Source of the DNA: an uncultured Altererythrobacter sp.
Lineage (GTDB): Bacteria; Pseudomonadota; Alphaproteobacteria; Sphingomonadales; Sphingomonadaceae
Assembly (NCBI GenBank): GCA_913055875.1
Contig: CAJXJY010000006.1
Coordinates: 1-64,000 of the forward strand
Direction: 5' to 3'
Length of the DNA stretch: 64,000 nt
Shown here in pieces: positions 26,501-35,668 of this stretch (the stretch's first letter is position 1; every line of letters begins with the position of its first letter). The notes beneath the pieces were generated by a model. That model was not told the origin of the DNA and made no database searches. It worked only from the letters and a program-made list of their open reading frames with translations. Both the position numbers and the translations under genes were made by a program.

Positions 26501-28699
26501 CTGCACCACCGGGCTCGACGTCGGGCGCGGGGTGGCGGTCGATCTTGGGCGCGGGGGCGGCGTAGCGCCGCCTTGCGAGCCCCCGCCGCGCCCGGTCGCG
26601 CGGTCGAGGAACTCGTCGCTCGCCGCCTGGTCCTGGTCCTGTGCCCCGCCGGGCTGGCGCGGGCGATCGGCCGGCTGCGCGCCTTCGCCTTCCACCGGGA
26701 AGGGCATTTCGCCCGGTTCCGCGGGACTGCCGGGTTCGATCAGATTGCCCTGCTCGTCGATGTAATAGTAGTCGCCCGGCTCGCCGTAATAATATTCGTC
26801 GTCGGGTTCGAGCTGCCATTCGGGCAGCGTCAGCTCGGTGTCGAATTCCTCCACCGGGCGGTCCTTGACCGCGTAGCGCATATAGGCAGCGAAGGCCTGC
26901 GCCGGTGCCCGCCCGCCCTGCAGCCCGCCGACGCGCTTGTTGTCGTCGCGGCCCATCCACACGCCGGTGGTGATGCCGCTCGAAAAGCCGACGAAATAGC
27001 CGTCCTTGTTCGAACTGGTGGTGCCGGTCTTGCCCGCCACCGGCCGCCCGATCTGCGCCGCGCGCCCGGTGCCGGTGTTGACCGCGGTCTGCAAGAGGTC
27101 GGTCATCCCCGCGGCGACATAGTCGGGCACCAGCTGCACCTGCCGCGCGCGTTCGTGCTGGTAGAGCGTCTCGCCCCCGGCGGTGGTCACCTTGACGATG
27201 CCGTAGGGTTCGACCGAATAGCCCTTGGCCGAAACCGCCGCGAAGGCGCGCGTCATGTCGATCAGCCGCACTTCGGACGAGCCGAGCACCATCGCCGGAT
27301 AGGTCGAAATGGGCGTGGTGATGCCGAAGCTGCGCGCCTTCGAGGCGACCGTCCCGAAGCCGACCTCGTTGCCGAGCTGCGCCGCGACGGTGTTGATCGA
27401 ATAGGCGAAGGCGGTGCGGATATTGGTCTCGCCCGAGAAGCGCCCGCTCGAATTGCGCGGGCTCCAGTCGTCGATCGTGACCGGCACGTCCTTGACCATG
27501 GCATCGGGCGTGTAGCCGGCCTCGAGCGCAGCGAGATAGACGAACAGCTTCCACGCCGAACCCGGCTGGCGCATCGCGTCGGTGGCGCGGTTGTAGTTGG
27601 TCTCGACGTAATCGGTCCCGCCAACCAAAGCGAGGATCGCGCCGTCGCGGTCGAGGCTGACCAGCGCGCCCTGCGCGCCGCCCGGCGTATTGGCCTTGAC
27701 CGAAGCGGTCGCGGCGCGCTGCATCCCGACATCGATCGTGGTCCATACCTCGATCGGCTCGAACGTCTCGGGCAGCAGCAGGTCGAGCTGCGGCAGCGCC
27801 CAGTCGGTGAAATAGCGCACCGAATTCTGCCCCGACTGCTCCTTCAATTTGACCGCGGTCGGATCGACCGAGGCGTCGGAAGGAATGCGGTCCTGCTCCT
27901 TCATCAGCCGCAGCACGACCTGCGCGCGGTCGACCGCGGCGTCGACGTCGGCGGTCGGCGAATAGCGGCTCGGCGCCTTGACCAGCCCGGCGATGATCGC
28001 CGCCTCGGCGGTGCTCAGCTCGGTCGCGGGATGGCTAAAGAACTTGCGGCTGGCGGAATCGATGCCGTAGGCGCCGCCGCCGAAATAGACCTTGTTGAGG
28101 TAGAGCTCGAGGATCTGCTCCTTGGAAAACTTCCATTCGAGCGCCATCGCCAGCACGCCCTCGCGCAGCTTGCGGTCGAGCGTGCGGTTCGAATTGAGGA
28201 AGATGTTGCGCGCGAGCTGCTGGGTGATGGTCGAGGTCGCCGAGATGCGCCCGCTGTCTGTCGCCGCAACCCACAGCGCGCGCGCCAGACCGTAGGGGTC
28301 GACGCCGAAATGGTATTCGAAGCGCCGGTCCTCGACCGCGACCATCGCGTCCTTCATCACCTGCGGAATCTCGCTCGAATCGAGCCATTTGCCGTAGCTC
28401 GGCCCGAGTTCGACGATCTCGGTCCCGTCGCGCGCGCGCACGACGATGGTCTGGCCGGTCTGCGAGGCCTTGAGCTGCTGGTAGCTCGGCAACGAGCGCG
28501 CCGCGAACAGCACCGCGAGGCCGACGAACAGTACCGCGAGCAGCGCCGCTCCGCCGCCCCACACGAAAGTGCGCCGCAGCCACAGCCGCCAACCGCTCCG
28601 CCAGCGCGAGGCCTTGGCGTCGCGCTTGGCGGATTGCTCCCTGGCCGCGCGCCGGCGGCCCCCGCGCTTCTTGATGCCTTTTTGCCTACGTCCGGCCAA
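26477..28699 (-). CDS. mrcA: Penicillin-binding protein 1A family, bifunctional peptidoglycan synthase
   Basis: 740 residues. A very basic N-terminus (GRRQKGIKKRGGRRRAARE), one membrane helix (FVWGGGAALLAVLFVGLAVLF), then a GT51 glycosyltransferase (AVEDRRFEYHFGVDPYGLAR with the catalytic Glu near 122; TSTITQQLARNIFL) and a transpeptidase with SxxK in GSAWKLFVYLAAL (Ser near 380), a SIN triad and KTGTT near 556. The tail is rich in acidic residues, Pro and Gly and ends in a partial element B copy. It polymerises and cross-links cell-wall glycan. It converges on the degP gene. Confidence 0.95.
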   Translation of the reverse strand: MAGRRQKGIKKRGGRRRAAREQSAKRDAKASRWRSGWRLWLRRTFVWGGGAALLAVLFVGLAVLFAARSLPSYQQLKASQTGQTIVVRARDGTEIVELGPSYGKWLDSSEIPQVMKDAMVAVEDRRFEYHFGVDPYGLARALWVAATDSGRISATSTITQQLARNIFLNSNRTLDRKLREGVLAMALEWKFSKEQILELYLNKVYFGGGAYGIDSASRKFFSHPATELSTAEAAIIAGLVKAPSRYSPTADVDAAVDRAQVVLRLMKEQDRIPSDASVDPTAVKLKEQSGQNSVRYFTDWALPQLDLLLPETFEPIEVWTTIDVGMQRAATASVKANTPGGAQGALVSLDRDGAILALVGGTDYVETNYNRATDAMRQPGSAWKLFVYLAALEAGYTPDAMVKDVPVTIDDWSPRNSSGRFSGETNIRTAFAYSINTVAAQLGNEVGFGTVASKARSFGITTPISTYPAMVLGSSEVRLIDMTRAFAAVSAKGYSVEPYGIVKVTTAGGETLYQHERARQVQLVPDYVAAGMTDLLQTAVNTGTGRAAQIGRPVAGKTGTTSSNKDGYFVGFSSGITTGVWMGRDDNKRVGGLQGGRAPAQAFAAYMRYAVKDRPVEEFDTELTLPEWQLEPDDEYYYGEPGDYYYIDEQGNLIEPGSPAEPGEMPFPVEGEGAQPADRPRQPGGAQDQDQAASDEFLDRATGRGGGSQGGATPPPRPRSTATPRPTSSPVVQPVPIQRS

Positions 28700-28779
28700 T
28701 TGCGTCTAATCCCTTCGACCCGGACGGGTGCATAGGCGAGTTGTAACCCGTCGTGAACGGCTATTTGCGCACCCGGCGC

Positions 28780-29184
28780 TTACGCGTCTCCGGGTTCGAA
28801 ATCGAGCGCCGCGCTGTTGATGCAATAGCGCATTCCGCCCGCTTCGGCGGGGCCGTCGGGAAAGACGTGGCCGAGATGGCCGTGACAGTTCGAACACAGC
28901 ACTTCGGTGCGGATCATGCCGTGCGAGGTGTCGCGATGCTCCTCCACCGCCTCGCCTTCGGCAGGCTTGGTGAAAGCGGGCCAGCCGCAGCCGCTATTGT
29001 ATTTGGCGTCGCTCTCGAACAGCTTCTGCCCGCAGCCGGCGCAGTAATATTCGCCGTCCGCATAGTGCTTGTCGTATTTGCCGGTGAAGGCGCGCTCGGT
29101 GCCCTTCTCGCGCAGGATATGGTATTGCTCGGGCGAGAGTTTTTCGCGCCACTGGGTTTCGGATGTGGTTTTCGGATCGCTCAT
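28780..29184 (-). CDS. msrB: Peptide-methionine (R)-S-oxide reductase MsrB
   Basis: 134 residues. Two zinc CxxC pairs (YCAGCGQ and VLCSNCHGHLGHVF) and the catalytic RYCINSAALDF are all present, along with GCGWPAFTKP. It reduces the R-epimer of protein methionine sulfoxide. No signal peptide, so cytosolic. It is separate from msrA. The upstream 314 bases to the GST gene contain element A2 and no ORF I can support. Confidence 0.95.
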   Translation of the reverse strand: MSDPKTTSETQWREKLSPEQYHILREKGTERAFTGKYDKHYADGEYYCAGCGQKLFESDAKYNSGCGWPAFTKPAEGEAVEEHRDTSHGMIRTEVLCSNCHGHLGHVFPDGPAEAGGMRYCINSAALDFEPGDA

Positions 29185-29250
29185 TCGGATTCTCCTGTGC
29201 GAGAGATATGGGGAGCTTTGGAATGCGCCTCAAGCGGAGCTCCCACATCC

Positions 29251-29499
29251 GAGTCCTTGTTTTCCGCAAGCGCGTCCGCGCTCGCGATTTCCTCGCGCCT
29301 CCGGCGCTGCGGGCGGCCCTTTGGGCCTATGGCTGCCGCGACCAGGAACCGGGACGAAACCCGGAGGCTAGGAATGGATCGGTCGGCGACCAGCCGACCG
29401 CGAGCGCACGCGCGCGAGCCGCAGGTGCCCCGCAGCGAAGCGGAGGGAATAGCACCGAGGACGCACCCGCGGAGGCGGGTGCGCAAAACTAAAAACTCC
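29251..29499. repeat. Inverted-repeat element A, copy 2 (249 bp), between the GST gene and msrB
   Basis: It has the same terminal inverted repeats as copy 1 (left GAGTC-TTGTTTT-CGC; right end on the minus strand GGAGTTTTTAGTTTTGCGC) and the same conserved inner blocks (CTGCCGCGACCAGGAACC; GCAGGTGCCCCGCAGCGAAG then CGGAGGGAATAGCACCGAGG). Near the right end a hairpin GCACCCGC-CTCC-GCGGGTGC replaces the different hairpin of copy 1, so stem sequence varies while pairing is kept. It touches the stop codon of the GST gene. This accounts for most of the gene-free stretch 29185-29498. Confidence 0.85.
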
Positions 29500-30170
29500 T
29501 ACCCATCGGGATCCGAATAATGCTTCGGCGGCTGGATCACCTCCATCCGCTCCGACAGCAAAGGCCTGAAGCTCGGCCGGCACTTGAGCGCCTGATACCA
29601 TTCATGCGCCTGGTCGTGCCCCGACCAGTCGATCCCGTCGAGATAGTCGGCGACCGAGATCTGCGCCGCGGCGGCGAGATCGGCGAGGCTCATCTGCGCC
29701 CCGCCAAGCCACGAGCGATGGTCGCGCAGGAAATCGATGTAATAGAGATGCTCGTCCGCGAGCTTCATCGCTTCGCGCAGGATGCCGCCATTGGGCGGCT
29801 GGCGCATGACGAGGCGCTTCTTCATCTTCTCATGCAGCAGCGGCATGGTGACGTCGCCGAAGAAGCTCTCGTCGAACAGCGCGACCAGCCGGCGGATTTC
29901 GGCGCGGCCCTTCGCGGTGCCCGAGATCATCGGCGACTTGTCGACCGTCTCCTCGAAATATTCGCAGATCGAGCGGCTGTCGCACAGCGTCACGTTCTTG
30001 TCCGGATCGTGCAGCACCGGGGTGCGGCCGACCGGGTTGAGCTTCCACAGCTCCTCGTCGTCTTCCCACGGATTGGCGCGCCACAGCTCGTAGCCGACGC
30101 CCTTTTCGCTCATGAGGAGGCGCACCTTGCGGCTGAACGGGCAGAGGGGGAACTGGTAGAGACGCCACAT
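29499..30170 (-). CDS. Glutathione S-transferase family protein
   Basis: 223 residues. The N-terminal thioredoxin-like domain has LYQFPLCPFSRKVRLLMSEKG (CPFS near the start in the GSH-binding position), NPVGRTPVLHD with the cis-proline and DSRSICEYFEE, where Ser contacts glutathione. The C-terminal half is helical with SLADLAAAAQISVADYLDGI. Cytosolic. The reaction is not defined by sequence; stress-related or dehalogenase-like subfamilies are possible. Its stop codon is contiguous with element A2, which would form its 3' untranslated region. Confidence 0.88.
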   Translation of the reverse strand: MWRLYQFPLCPFSRKVRLLMSEKGVGYELWRANPWEDDEELWKLNPVGRTPVLHDPDKNVTLCDSRSICEYFEETVDKSPMISGTAKGRAEIRRLVALFDESFFGDVTMPLLHEKMKKRLVMRQPPNGGILREAMKLADEHLYYIDFLRDHRSWLGGAQMSLADLAAAAQISVADYLDGIDWSGHDQAHEWYQALKCRPSFRPLLSERMEVIQPPKHYSDPDG

Positions 30171-30274
30171 CGGACGGGCTCAATGCCGCAAGCGCGGGGC
30201 GCCGTCCAGCGGGCGATTGCAGCGCCCGCTCGAATTCGCGCCCGGCGCGCCGGGACGCGCCCGACACAAACGTA

Positions 30275-30655
30275 TCACAGCCCGGAGGCGTCGAGCAGCA
30301 GCAGGCAGGCGGGCATGACCTGCGCCACCGCCTCGTCGTCGCGCAGAGTCGAGGCCTGCGCGGCGATCAAACCCGCGACCTGTTCGCGCGTCATGCCGGT
30401 CTCGTCCATCAGCCGGGCCGAAAAGCGGACGAAGAACTCGCGTCCGCGCTCGGCAAGCGGCGGCAGCGACAGGGCTTCGGCCTTGCCCGCCGCCTGCTCG
30501 CTGGCGACGATCGCGAAGGCGGCGGAACAGCGCAGCGAGGTCTGCTGTTCGAGCGACAGTTGCGGCGCAGGGCCGGTATCGGTTTGTGCGGTGGTCGACT
30601 GCGCTATAGCAGGAACGCTCGCCAGCGCCGCCAGTATGATAGACAAGGATCGCAT
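30275..30655 (-). CDS. Small exported protein of unknown function
   Basis: 126 residues. A signal peptide (MRSLSIILAALASVPAIAQ) is followed by a mostly helical mature part with one early Cys (TSLRCSAAFAIVASEQAAGK) and one late Cys (VMPACLLLLDASGL), which could form a disulfide in the periplasm. I do not recognise a family. It is divergent from the downstream aldehyde dehydrogenase gene and follows the GST gene tandemly with a 104-base spacer. Confidence 0.7.
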   Translation of the reverse strand: MRSLSIILAALASVPAIAQSTTAQTDTGPAPQLSLEQQTSLRCSAAFAIVASEQAAGKAEALSLPPLAERGREFFVRFSARLMDETGMTREQVAGLIAAQASTLRDDEAVAQVMPACLLLLDASGL

Positions 30656-30723
30656 GCCGCACCCCTAGCGCGGCGAGAATGAACATGCACCAACCGGTGC
30701 AACTCATCCCCGAAAGGAATTCC

Positions 30724-32154
30724 ATGACCAGCTATCCCGACCTGCACCTGCTGATCGGCGGCGAGCAACTCGGCCTCGACGGCCGCGAGAGCGAGGAGGT
30801 GATCGACCCCGCCACCGGCGAGACCATCGGCAAGCTGCCGCACGCGACACCCGACGATCTCGACCGCGCACTCGATTGCGCAGAGAAGGGCTTTCGCGAA
30901 TGGCGCGACACATCGGCCGACAAGCGTGCCGCGATCCTGAACAAGGCCGCGGGCCTGATCAAGGAGCGCGCGGGCGATATCGCGCAGGCGCTCACGCGCG
31001 AACAGGGCAAACCGCTCGCCGAGGCCAAGGGCGAGACGATGTATGCAGCGATGCTGCTCGAATTCTATGCCGGCGAATGCAAGCGCATCTACGGGCGCAC
31101 GATGGTGCGGCCCGAGGGTTCGCGGGTCGAGGTCCAATACCACCCGGTCGGCCCGGTCGCGGGGTTCGCACCGTGGAATTTCCCCTCATTGAACGTCATG
31201 CGCAAGATCGGCGGCGCGCTCGCGGCGGGCTGTTCGACGATCGTCAAGCCGAGCGAAGAGACCCCGGCAGCGGGGATCGCGCTCGTGCAGGCGCTGATCG
31301 ACGCGGGCGTGCCGGGCGATGCGGTGCAATGCGTGTTCGGCGTGCCCGACCATGTCAGCCGCCACCTGCTCGGCTCGCCGATCATCCGCAAGCTGACCTT
31401 CACCGGCTCGACCGCGGTGGGCAAGCATTTGGCCAAGCTCGCGGCGGAGGACCTCAAGATCACTACCATGGAACTGGGCGGACACGGCCCGGTGCTGGTG
31501 TTCAAGGATGCCGATATCGATGGCGCGCTCGATACCATGGCGGGGGCCAAGTTCCGCAATGCCGGGCAGGTCTGCGTCAGCCCGACCCGCTTCCTGGTGG
31601 AAGAGGACGTGTTCGAGAAATTCCGCGACGGCTTCGTCGAGCGTGCGGAGAAGGTGAAGGTCGGCAACGGGTTGGAAGACGGCACGCAGATGGGGCCGAT
31701 GGCCAACTCGCGTGGCCTCGACAACATGGAAAAGCTGATCGGCAATGCCACCGAAAAGGGCGGCAAATTGCTCACCGGCGGCGAGCGGATCGGCAATCAG
31801 GGCTTTTTCCATCAGCCGAGCGTGCTGGCCGAAGTGCCGACCGACGCCGACATCATGAACGACGAGCCTTTCGGACCGGTAGCGATCCTCAATCCCATGA
31901 GCGGCGAGGACGCGATGATCGAGGAGGCCAACCGCCTGCCCTACGGCCTCGCGGCCTATGCCTGGACCGAGGACCCGGCGCGCCGCCGCCGGCTCGCGGC
32001 GCGGGTCGAGGCGGGGATGCTGGGCATCAATACCGCCGGCGTTTCGGCCGCCGATGCGCCGTTCGGCGGGGTCAAGTGGTCCGGCTACGGCAGCGAAGAC
32101 GGGCGCGAGGGCGTGATGGCATGCATGGTCCCCAAGACCGTGCACGAGGGGTGA
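30724..32154 (+). CDS. NAD(P)-dependent aldehyde dehydrogenase (succinate-semialdehyde dehydrogenase-like)
   Basis: 476 residues from ATG 30724, which has an AAAGGAA site upstream; an ATG at 30679 is possible but poorly placed. GFAPWNFPSLNVMRKIG, FTGSTAVGKHLAKLA, TMELGGHGPVLVFKDAD (general base) and FRNAGQVCVSPTRF (nucleophile) are all there, and the C-terminus SAADAPFGGVKWSGYGSEDG is typical of GabD-like enzymes. It oxidises an aldehyde such as succinate semialdehyde; the actual substrate is open. It is distinct from the enzyme at 3463-4884. Confidence 0.88.
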   Translation: MTSYPDLHLLIGGEQLGLDGRESEEVIDPATGETIGKLPHATPDDLDRALDCAEKGFREWRDTSADKRAAILNKAAGLIKERAGDIAQALTREQGKPLAEAKGETMYAAMLLEFYAGECKRIYGRTMVRPEGSRVEVQYHPVGPVAGFAPWNFPSLNVMRKIGGALAAGCSTIVKPSEETPAAGIALVQALIDAGVPGDAVQCVFGVPDHVSRHLLGSPIIRKLTFTGSTAVGKHLAKLAAEDLKITTMELGGHGPVLVFKDADIDGALDTMAGAKFRNAGQVCVSPTRFLVEEDVFEKFRDGFVERAEKVKVGNGLEDGTQMGPMANSRGLDNMEKLIGNATEKGGKLLTGGERIGNQGFFHQPSVLAEVPTDADIMNDEPFGPVAILNPMSGEDAMIEEANRLPYGLAAYAWTEDPARRRRLAARVEAGMLGINTAGVSAADAPFGGVKWSGYGSEDGREGVMACMVPKTVHEG

Positions 32155-32164
32155 CAAAGCAAAT

Positions 32165-32188
32165 CCGGCGCTCCTTTCGGCGCGCCGG
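32165..32188. terminator. Possible hairpin terminator after the aldehyde dehydrogenase gene
   Basis: CCGGCGC (32165-32171) pairs with GCGCCGG (32182-32188) across a 10-base loop, 10 bases after the stop. There is no U-run, so it is a weak candidate. The next gene is convergent. Confidence 0.4.
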
Positions 32189-32245
32189 AAGAATGGGGAG
32201 AAGGGCGCGGGGCGCTTCGCCCTCCTCCCCGGTGGTGGAGCGGGG

Positions 32246-33259
32246 TCAGTCGTCTCCACCCAGCGCCGCATCGAGCGCCGCATCCTTGGCCTTCTTCCCA
32301 CGCAGCAGGCCGCCGAGGAAGGATTTGGCGGTCTTCATCAGGCCGCCTTTCTTTTCCTCGCCTTCTTCGCGAGGCGCCGACGTGCCGGTACCGGTTACGA
32401 TATCGGCACGGCCATCGCCGTTGATATCGCCGGCCGCCACGGACACACCGCCGCTGGAGGTCGTGCGGCGCGGGGCGCGGTCGAACACGCGGACATCGGG
32501 CGACGCCTCTTGTCCGGGCTGCTGGACGGTGTTGCCGGGCGTCGACTTCCAGGTGCGTCCCGGGGTCGTACGGCCCCGATTGCCCGACGTGGCGGTGCTC
32601 GCTCTTCCGCGGCTCGGCCGCGCCAGGGTCGGATCGCCCTCGTAATATACCCCCACCCGCACGGCGCCTTCGGCGACGGCATTGCCGAAGCCCGTCCCGT
32701 GCGTTGCAGGTCCGGATTTGGACACGCAATTGGCGCGGAATTTCGGCTGCAGATACACGATGATGCTCTGGTCCTCGCTCAGGAAATCGGCCGGGTGGCC
32801 GCCATCGGCCATGTGCTGTTCGAGCGCCTGTTCGACCACCGCGATCGGATCGAACCCGATCGTGCCCTCGCCCATGCCGAAATCGTCGGGCGAGACATCC
32901 ATGCTGGCGGCGTAATAGCGCTCGCGCGGCAGGCTCGAATGATCGAAATCGTCGGCCTTCTTGTCGCCGAGGAACAGCCCGGCGCGCGAGATGCCGTGGC
33001 GCCGCTCGCAGCGCACGCCGCCTTCCATGTCGATCGAGAAGCCGTTGCTGTTGTGCTCGAGCAGCAGGTCGTTCCAGTCGCCGCTGCCCGACAGGTTGCG
33101 GACGGACATGAAGATGATCCCTCCGTCGGCCTCGATCCCGATGCCTTGGGCATTGGAATTGGCCGTGCCGCGCGAGCCGAGCGGAACCTCGGCCAGGGCG
33201 GCGGTCGGTAGCGTGAAAGCGGCGAGCGCCGCGGCGGCGAGAAGGTTGGCTTTGGTCAT
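32246..33259 (-). CDS. Exported protein with a single FG-GAP-like repeat
   Basis: 337 residues from ATG 33259. A signal peptide (TKANLLAAAALAAFTLPTAALA) precedes about 190 residues with no family I can name, including a Cys pair region (GGVRCERRHGISRAG, RANCVSK). Near residue 280 GGVSVAAGDINGDGRADIVTG is a good FG-GAP/VCBS repeat with a calcium-type DxNxDGxxD loop, but only one copy is seen where such proteins usually carry several. The tail is basic then acidic (RGKKAKDAALDAALGGDD). It is divergent from a TetR gene across a 134-base gap with TCTAGA repeats. Confidence 0.65.
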   Translation of the reverse strand: MTKANLLAAAALAAFTLPTAALAEVPLGSRGTANSNAQGIGIEADGGIIFMSVRNLSGSGDWNDLLLEHNSNGFSIDMEGGVRCERRHGISRAGLFLGDKKADDFDHSSLPRERYYAASMDVSPDDFGMGEGTIGFDPIAVVEQALEQHMADGGHPADFLSEDQSIIVYLQPKFRANCVSKSGPATHGTGFGNAVAEGAVRVGVYYEGDPTLARPSRGRASTATSGNRGRTTPGRTWKSTPGNTVQQPGQEASPDVRVFDRAPRRTTSSGGVSVAAGDINGDGRADIVTGTGTSAPREEGEEKKGGLMKTAKSFLGGLLRGKKAKDAALDAALGGDD

Positions 33260-33304
33260 TGCATTTCTCCTGTCAGCGAATCGATGCACCAGCTTGTAGC
33301 GAGA

Positions 33305-33349
33305 ACTAGAGCAACTGTCTAGAGTGATAATCTAGACTATCATTCTAGA
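33305..33349. promoter_or_regulatory. Cluster of TCTAGA palindromes between the FG-GAP-like gene and tetR
   Basis: TCTAGA occurs at 33318-33323, 33331-33336 and 33344-33349, regularly 13 bases apart, with a related ACTAGA at 33305. The outer two extend to an imperfect inverted repeat, TCTAGAGTGAT and ATCATTCTAGA, around the central copy. CTAG is rare in GC-rich bacterial genomes, so three in 32 bases stands out. It lies in the divergent promoter region and fits an operator for the adjacent TetR protein. Confidence 0.65.
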
Positions 33350-33393
33350 GTGGGTTGGGCTACGGGCTGCGGCGGGAACTGGAAGGACCGGCT

Positions 33394-34020
33394 ATGCAGA
33401 AGCGCGGCGAGGAAACGCGGCAGAAGGTAATCGAGGCGGCGACCGAACTGGCGCTCGAACACGGTTTCGCCTCGGTGTCGATCAAGGAAGTGCAGCAGCG
33501 TTCGGGCGTCTCGAACGGCAGTATCTTCCACCATTTCGGTTCGAAGGACGGCATCGTGCGCGAGCTGTTCGTGGCCGAGCGGCGGACCTATCTCGGCCTG
33601 GTCGGCCGCGCGATCGTTTCGCATGACGGCGATCCGGTCGAGGCGTTCGGCGAGGGCTCGCGCGCCGCGCTGCGCTATCACACCGAACACCGCAACCGCT
33701 ATCGGCGGCTGATCGTCGAGTTCACCGATTCGGACTGGATTCGCGACAACGATCAGTTGTGGCGCGATCTTGCGATCGACCTCGAAGGGCCCGTGATCGA
33801 ATGGGCCGCGCCGCATTTCGCCGCCGGGCGCCTGCCGCCGCTGCCTCCGGTGGTGTTTCAGTCGCTGATGCTCGGCCCCGCCGAGCTGTTGTCGCGCCAG
33901 TGGCTGGCCGGGCGCCTGCCGGGCGAGCCTCTGGACTATGGCGATACGGTGGCCAATTTCGTCGCCTCGGGGTTGAGGGCGGAGCGCGAACGGTTCAAAC
34001 GGGAAGCCGAGCGATCATAG
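33394..34020 (+). CDS. TetR/AcrR-family transcriptional regulator
   Basis: 208 residues from ATG 33394. The N-terminal HTH is clear: [20 protein letters not shown], then [21 protein letters not shown] as recognition helix, then the linking IVRELF. The C-terminal 150 residues are a ligand and dimer domain without a nameable ligand ([26 protein letters not shown]). The gene ends 16 bases before adhC on the same strand, so it probably controls the formaldehyde operon and itself from the TCTAGA cluster upstream. Confidence 0.88.
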   Translation: MQKRGEETRQKVIEAATELALEHGFASVSIKEVQQRSGVSNGSIFHHFGSKDGIVRELFVAERRTYLGLVGRAIVSHDGDPVEAFGEGSRAALRYHTEHRNRYRRLIVEFTDSDWIRDNDQLWRDLAIDLEGPVIEWAAPHFAAGRLPPLPPVVFQSLMLGPAELLSRQWLAGRLPGEPLDYGDTVANFVASGLRAERERFKREAERS

Positions 34021-34036
34021 CCGGGAGCCCATCGAC

Positions 34037-35143
<1,107 letters not shown>

Positions 35144-35225
35144 AGCGCGGTTTTTCGCTAACCCGTTCGCCTGAGCGACAACCTCAGCCCGAACGGATTC
35201 TGGATGGGTCAAGGGAGAGACGACA

Positions 35226-35618
35226 ATGTTCAACCACATCATGATCGGCACCAACGATATCGAGACATCGAAGGCGTTCTACGAAAAGGTCCTCGGCGTG
35301 CTCGGCGTCGAGGGTTCGATGGACAACACCGCCGACAGCGGCCACCGGCGCGTCTTCTTCATGCATGACGGCAATATCCTCGCGCTCAGCGAGCCGATCG
35401 ACGACCAGCCGGCGACCTGCGCCAACGGGGCGACGATCGGTTTCCGGTGCAGCTCGCCCGAGCAGGTGAAGGAATTCCACGATGTCGCGGTCGCCAATGG
35501 CGGCACTTCGATCGAGGATCCGCCGGGGCTGCGCGAGGGCGGACTCGGCGCGATGCATCTGAGCTATTTCCGCGATCCCGACGGTCACAAAATCTGCGGC
35601 ATCTATCGCGTGGCTTGA
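35226..35618 (+). CDS. VOC-family (glyoxalase-like) protein
   Basis: 130 residues, two beta-alpha-beta-beta-beta modules: FNHIMIGTNDIETSKAFYEKVLG at the start and FRDPDGHKICGIYR at the end, both hallmarks of the vicinal-oxygen-chelate fold. The metal positions are plausible (His4, Glu/His in the second half). Reactions in this family range from glyoxalase I to dioxygenase and resistance proteins. Position between adhC and fghA points to aldehyde detoxification. Confidence 0.85.
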   Translation: MFNHIMIGTNDIETSKAFYEKVLGVLGVEGSMDNTADSGHRRVFFMHDGNILALSEPIDDQPATCANGATIGFRCSSPEQVKEFHDVAVANGGTSIEDPPGLREGGLGAMHLSYFRDPDGHKICGIYRVA

Positions 35619-35640
35619 CAAACCGTCCCGCCCGCTATTG

Positions 35641-35654
35641 ACTACACTTGTAGT
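35641..35654. promoter_or_regulatory. BlaI/MecI-type operator upstream of the CPBP protease gene
   Basis: ACTACA-CT-TGTAGT is a perfect inverted repeat with a 2-base centre. The family consensus of BlaI/MecI repressors is TACA-N2-TGTA with flanking ACT/AGT, which this matches exactly. It lies 15 bases before the ATG at 35669, next to a GAAGGAGG ribosome site, so bound repressor would block transcription. A TTGACA hexamer is seen at 35615. No BlaI gene is in the window. Confidence 0.6.
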
Positions 35655-35668
35655 TGAAGGAGGCGGGC

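Noticed and set aside
26573-28735. 720-codon plus-strand frame opposite the PBP1A gene
   Set aside because: Shadow frame; all conserved motifs lie on the minus strand.
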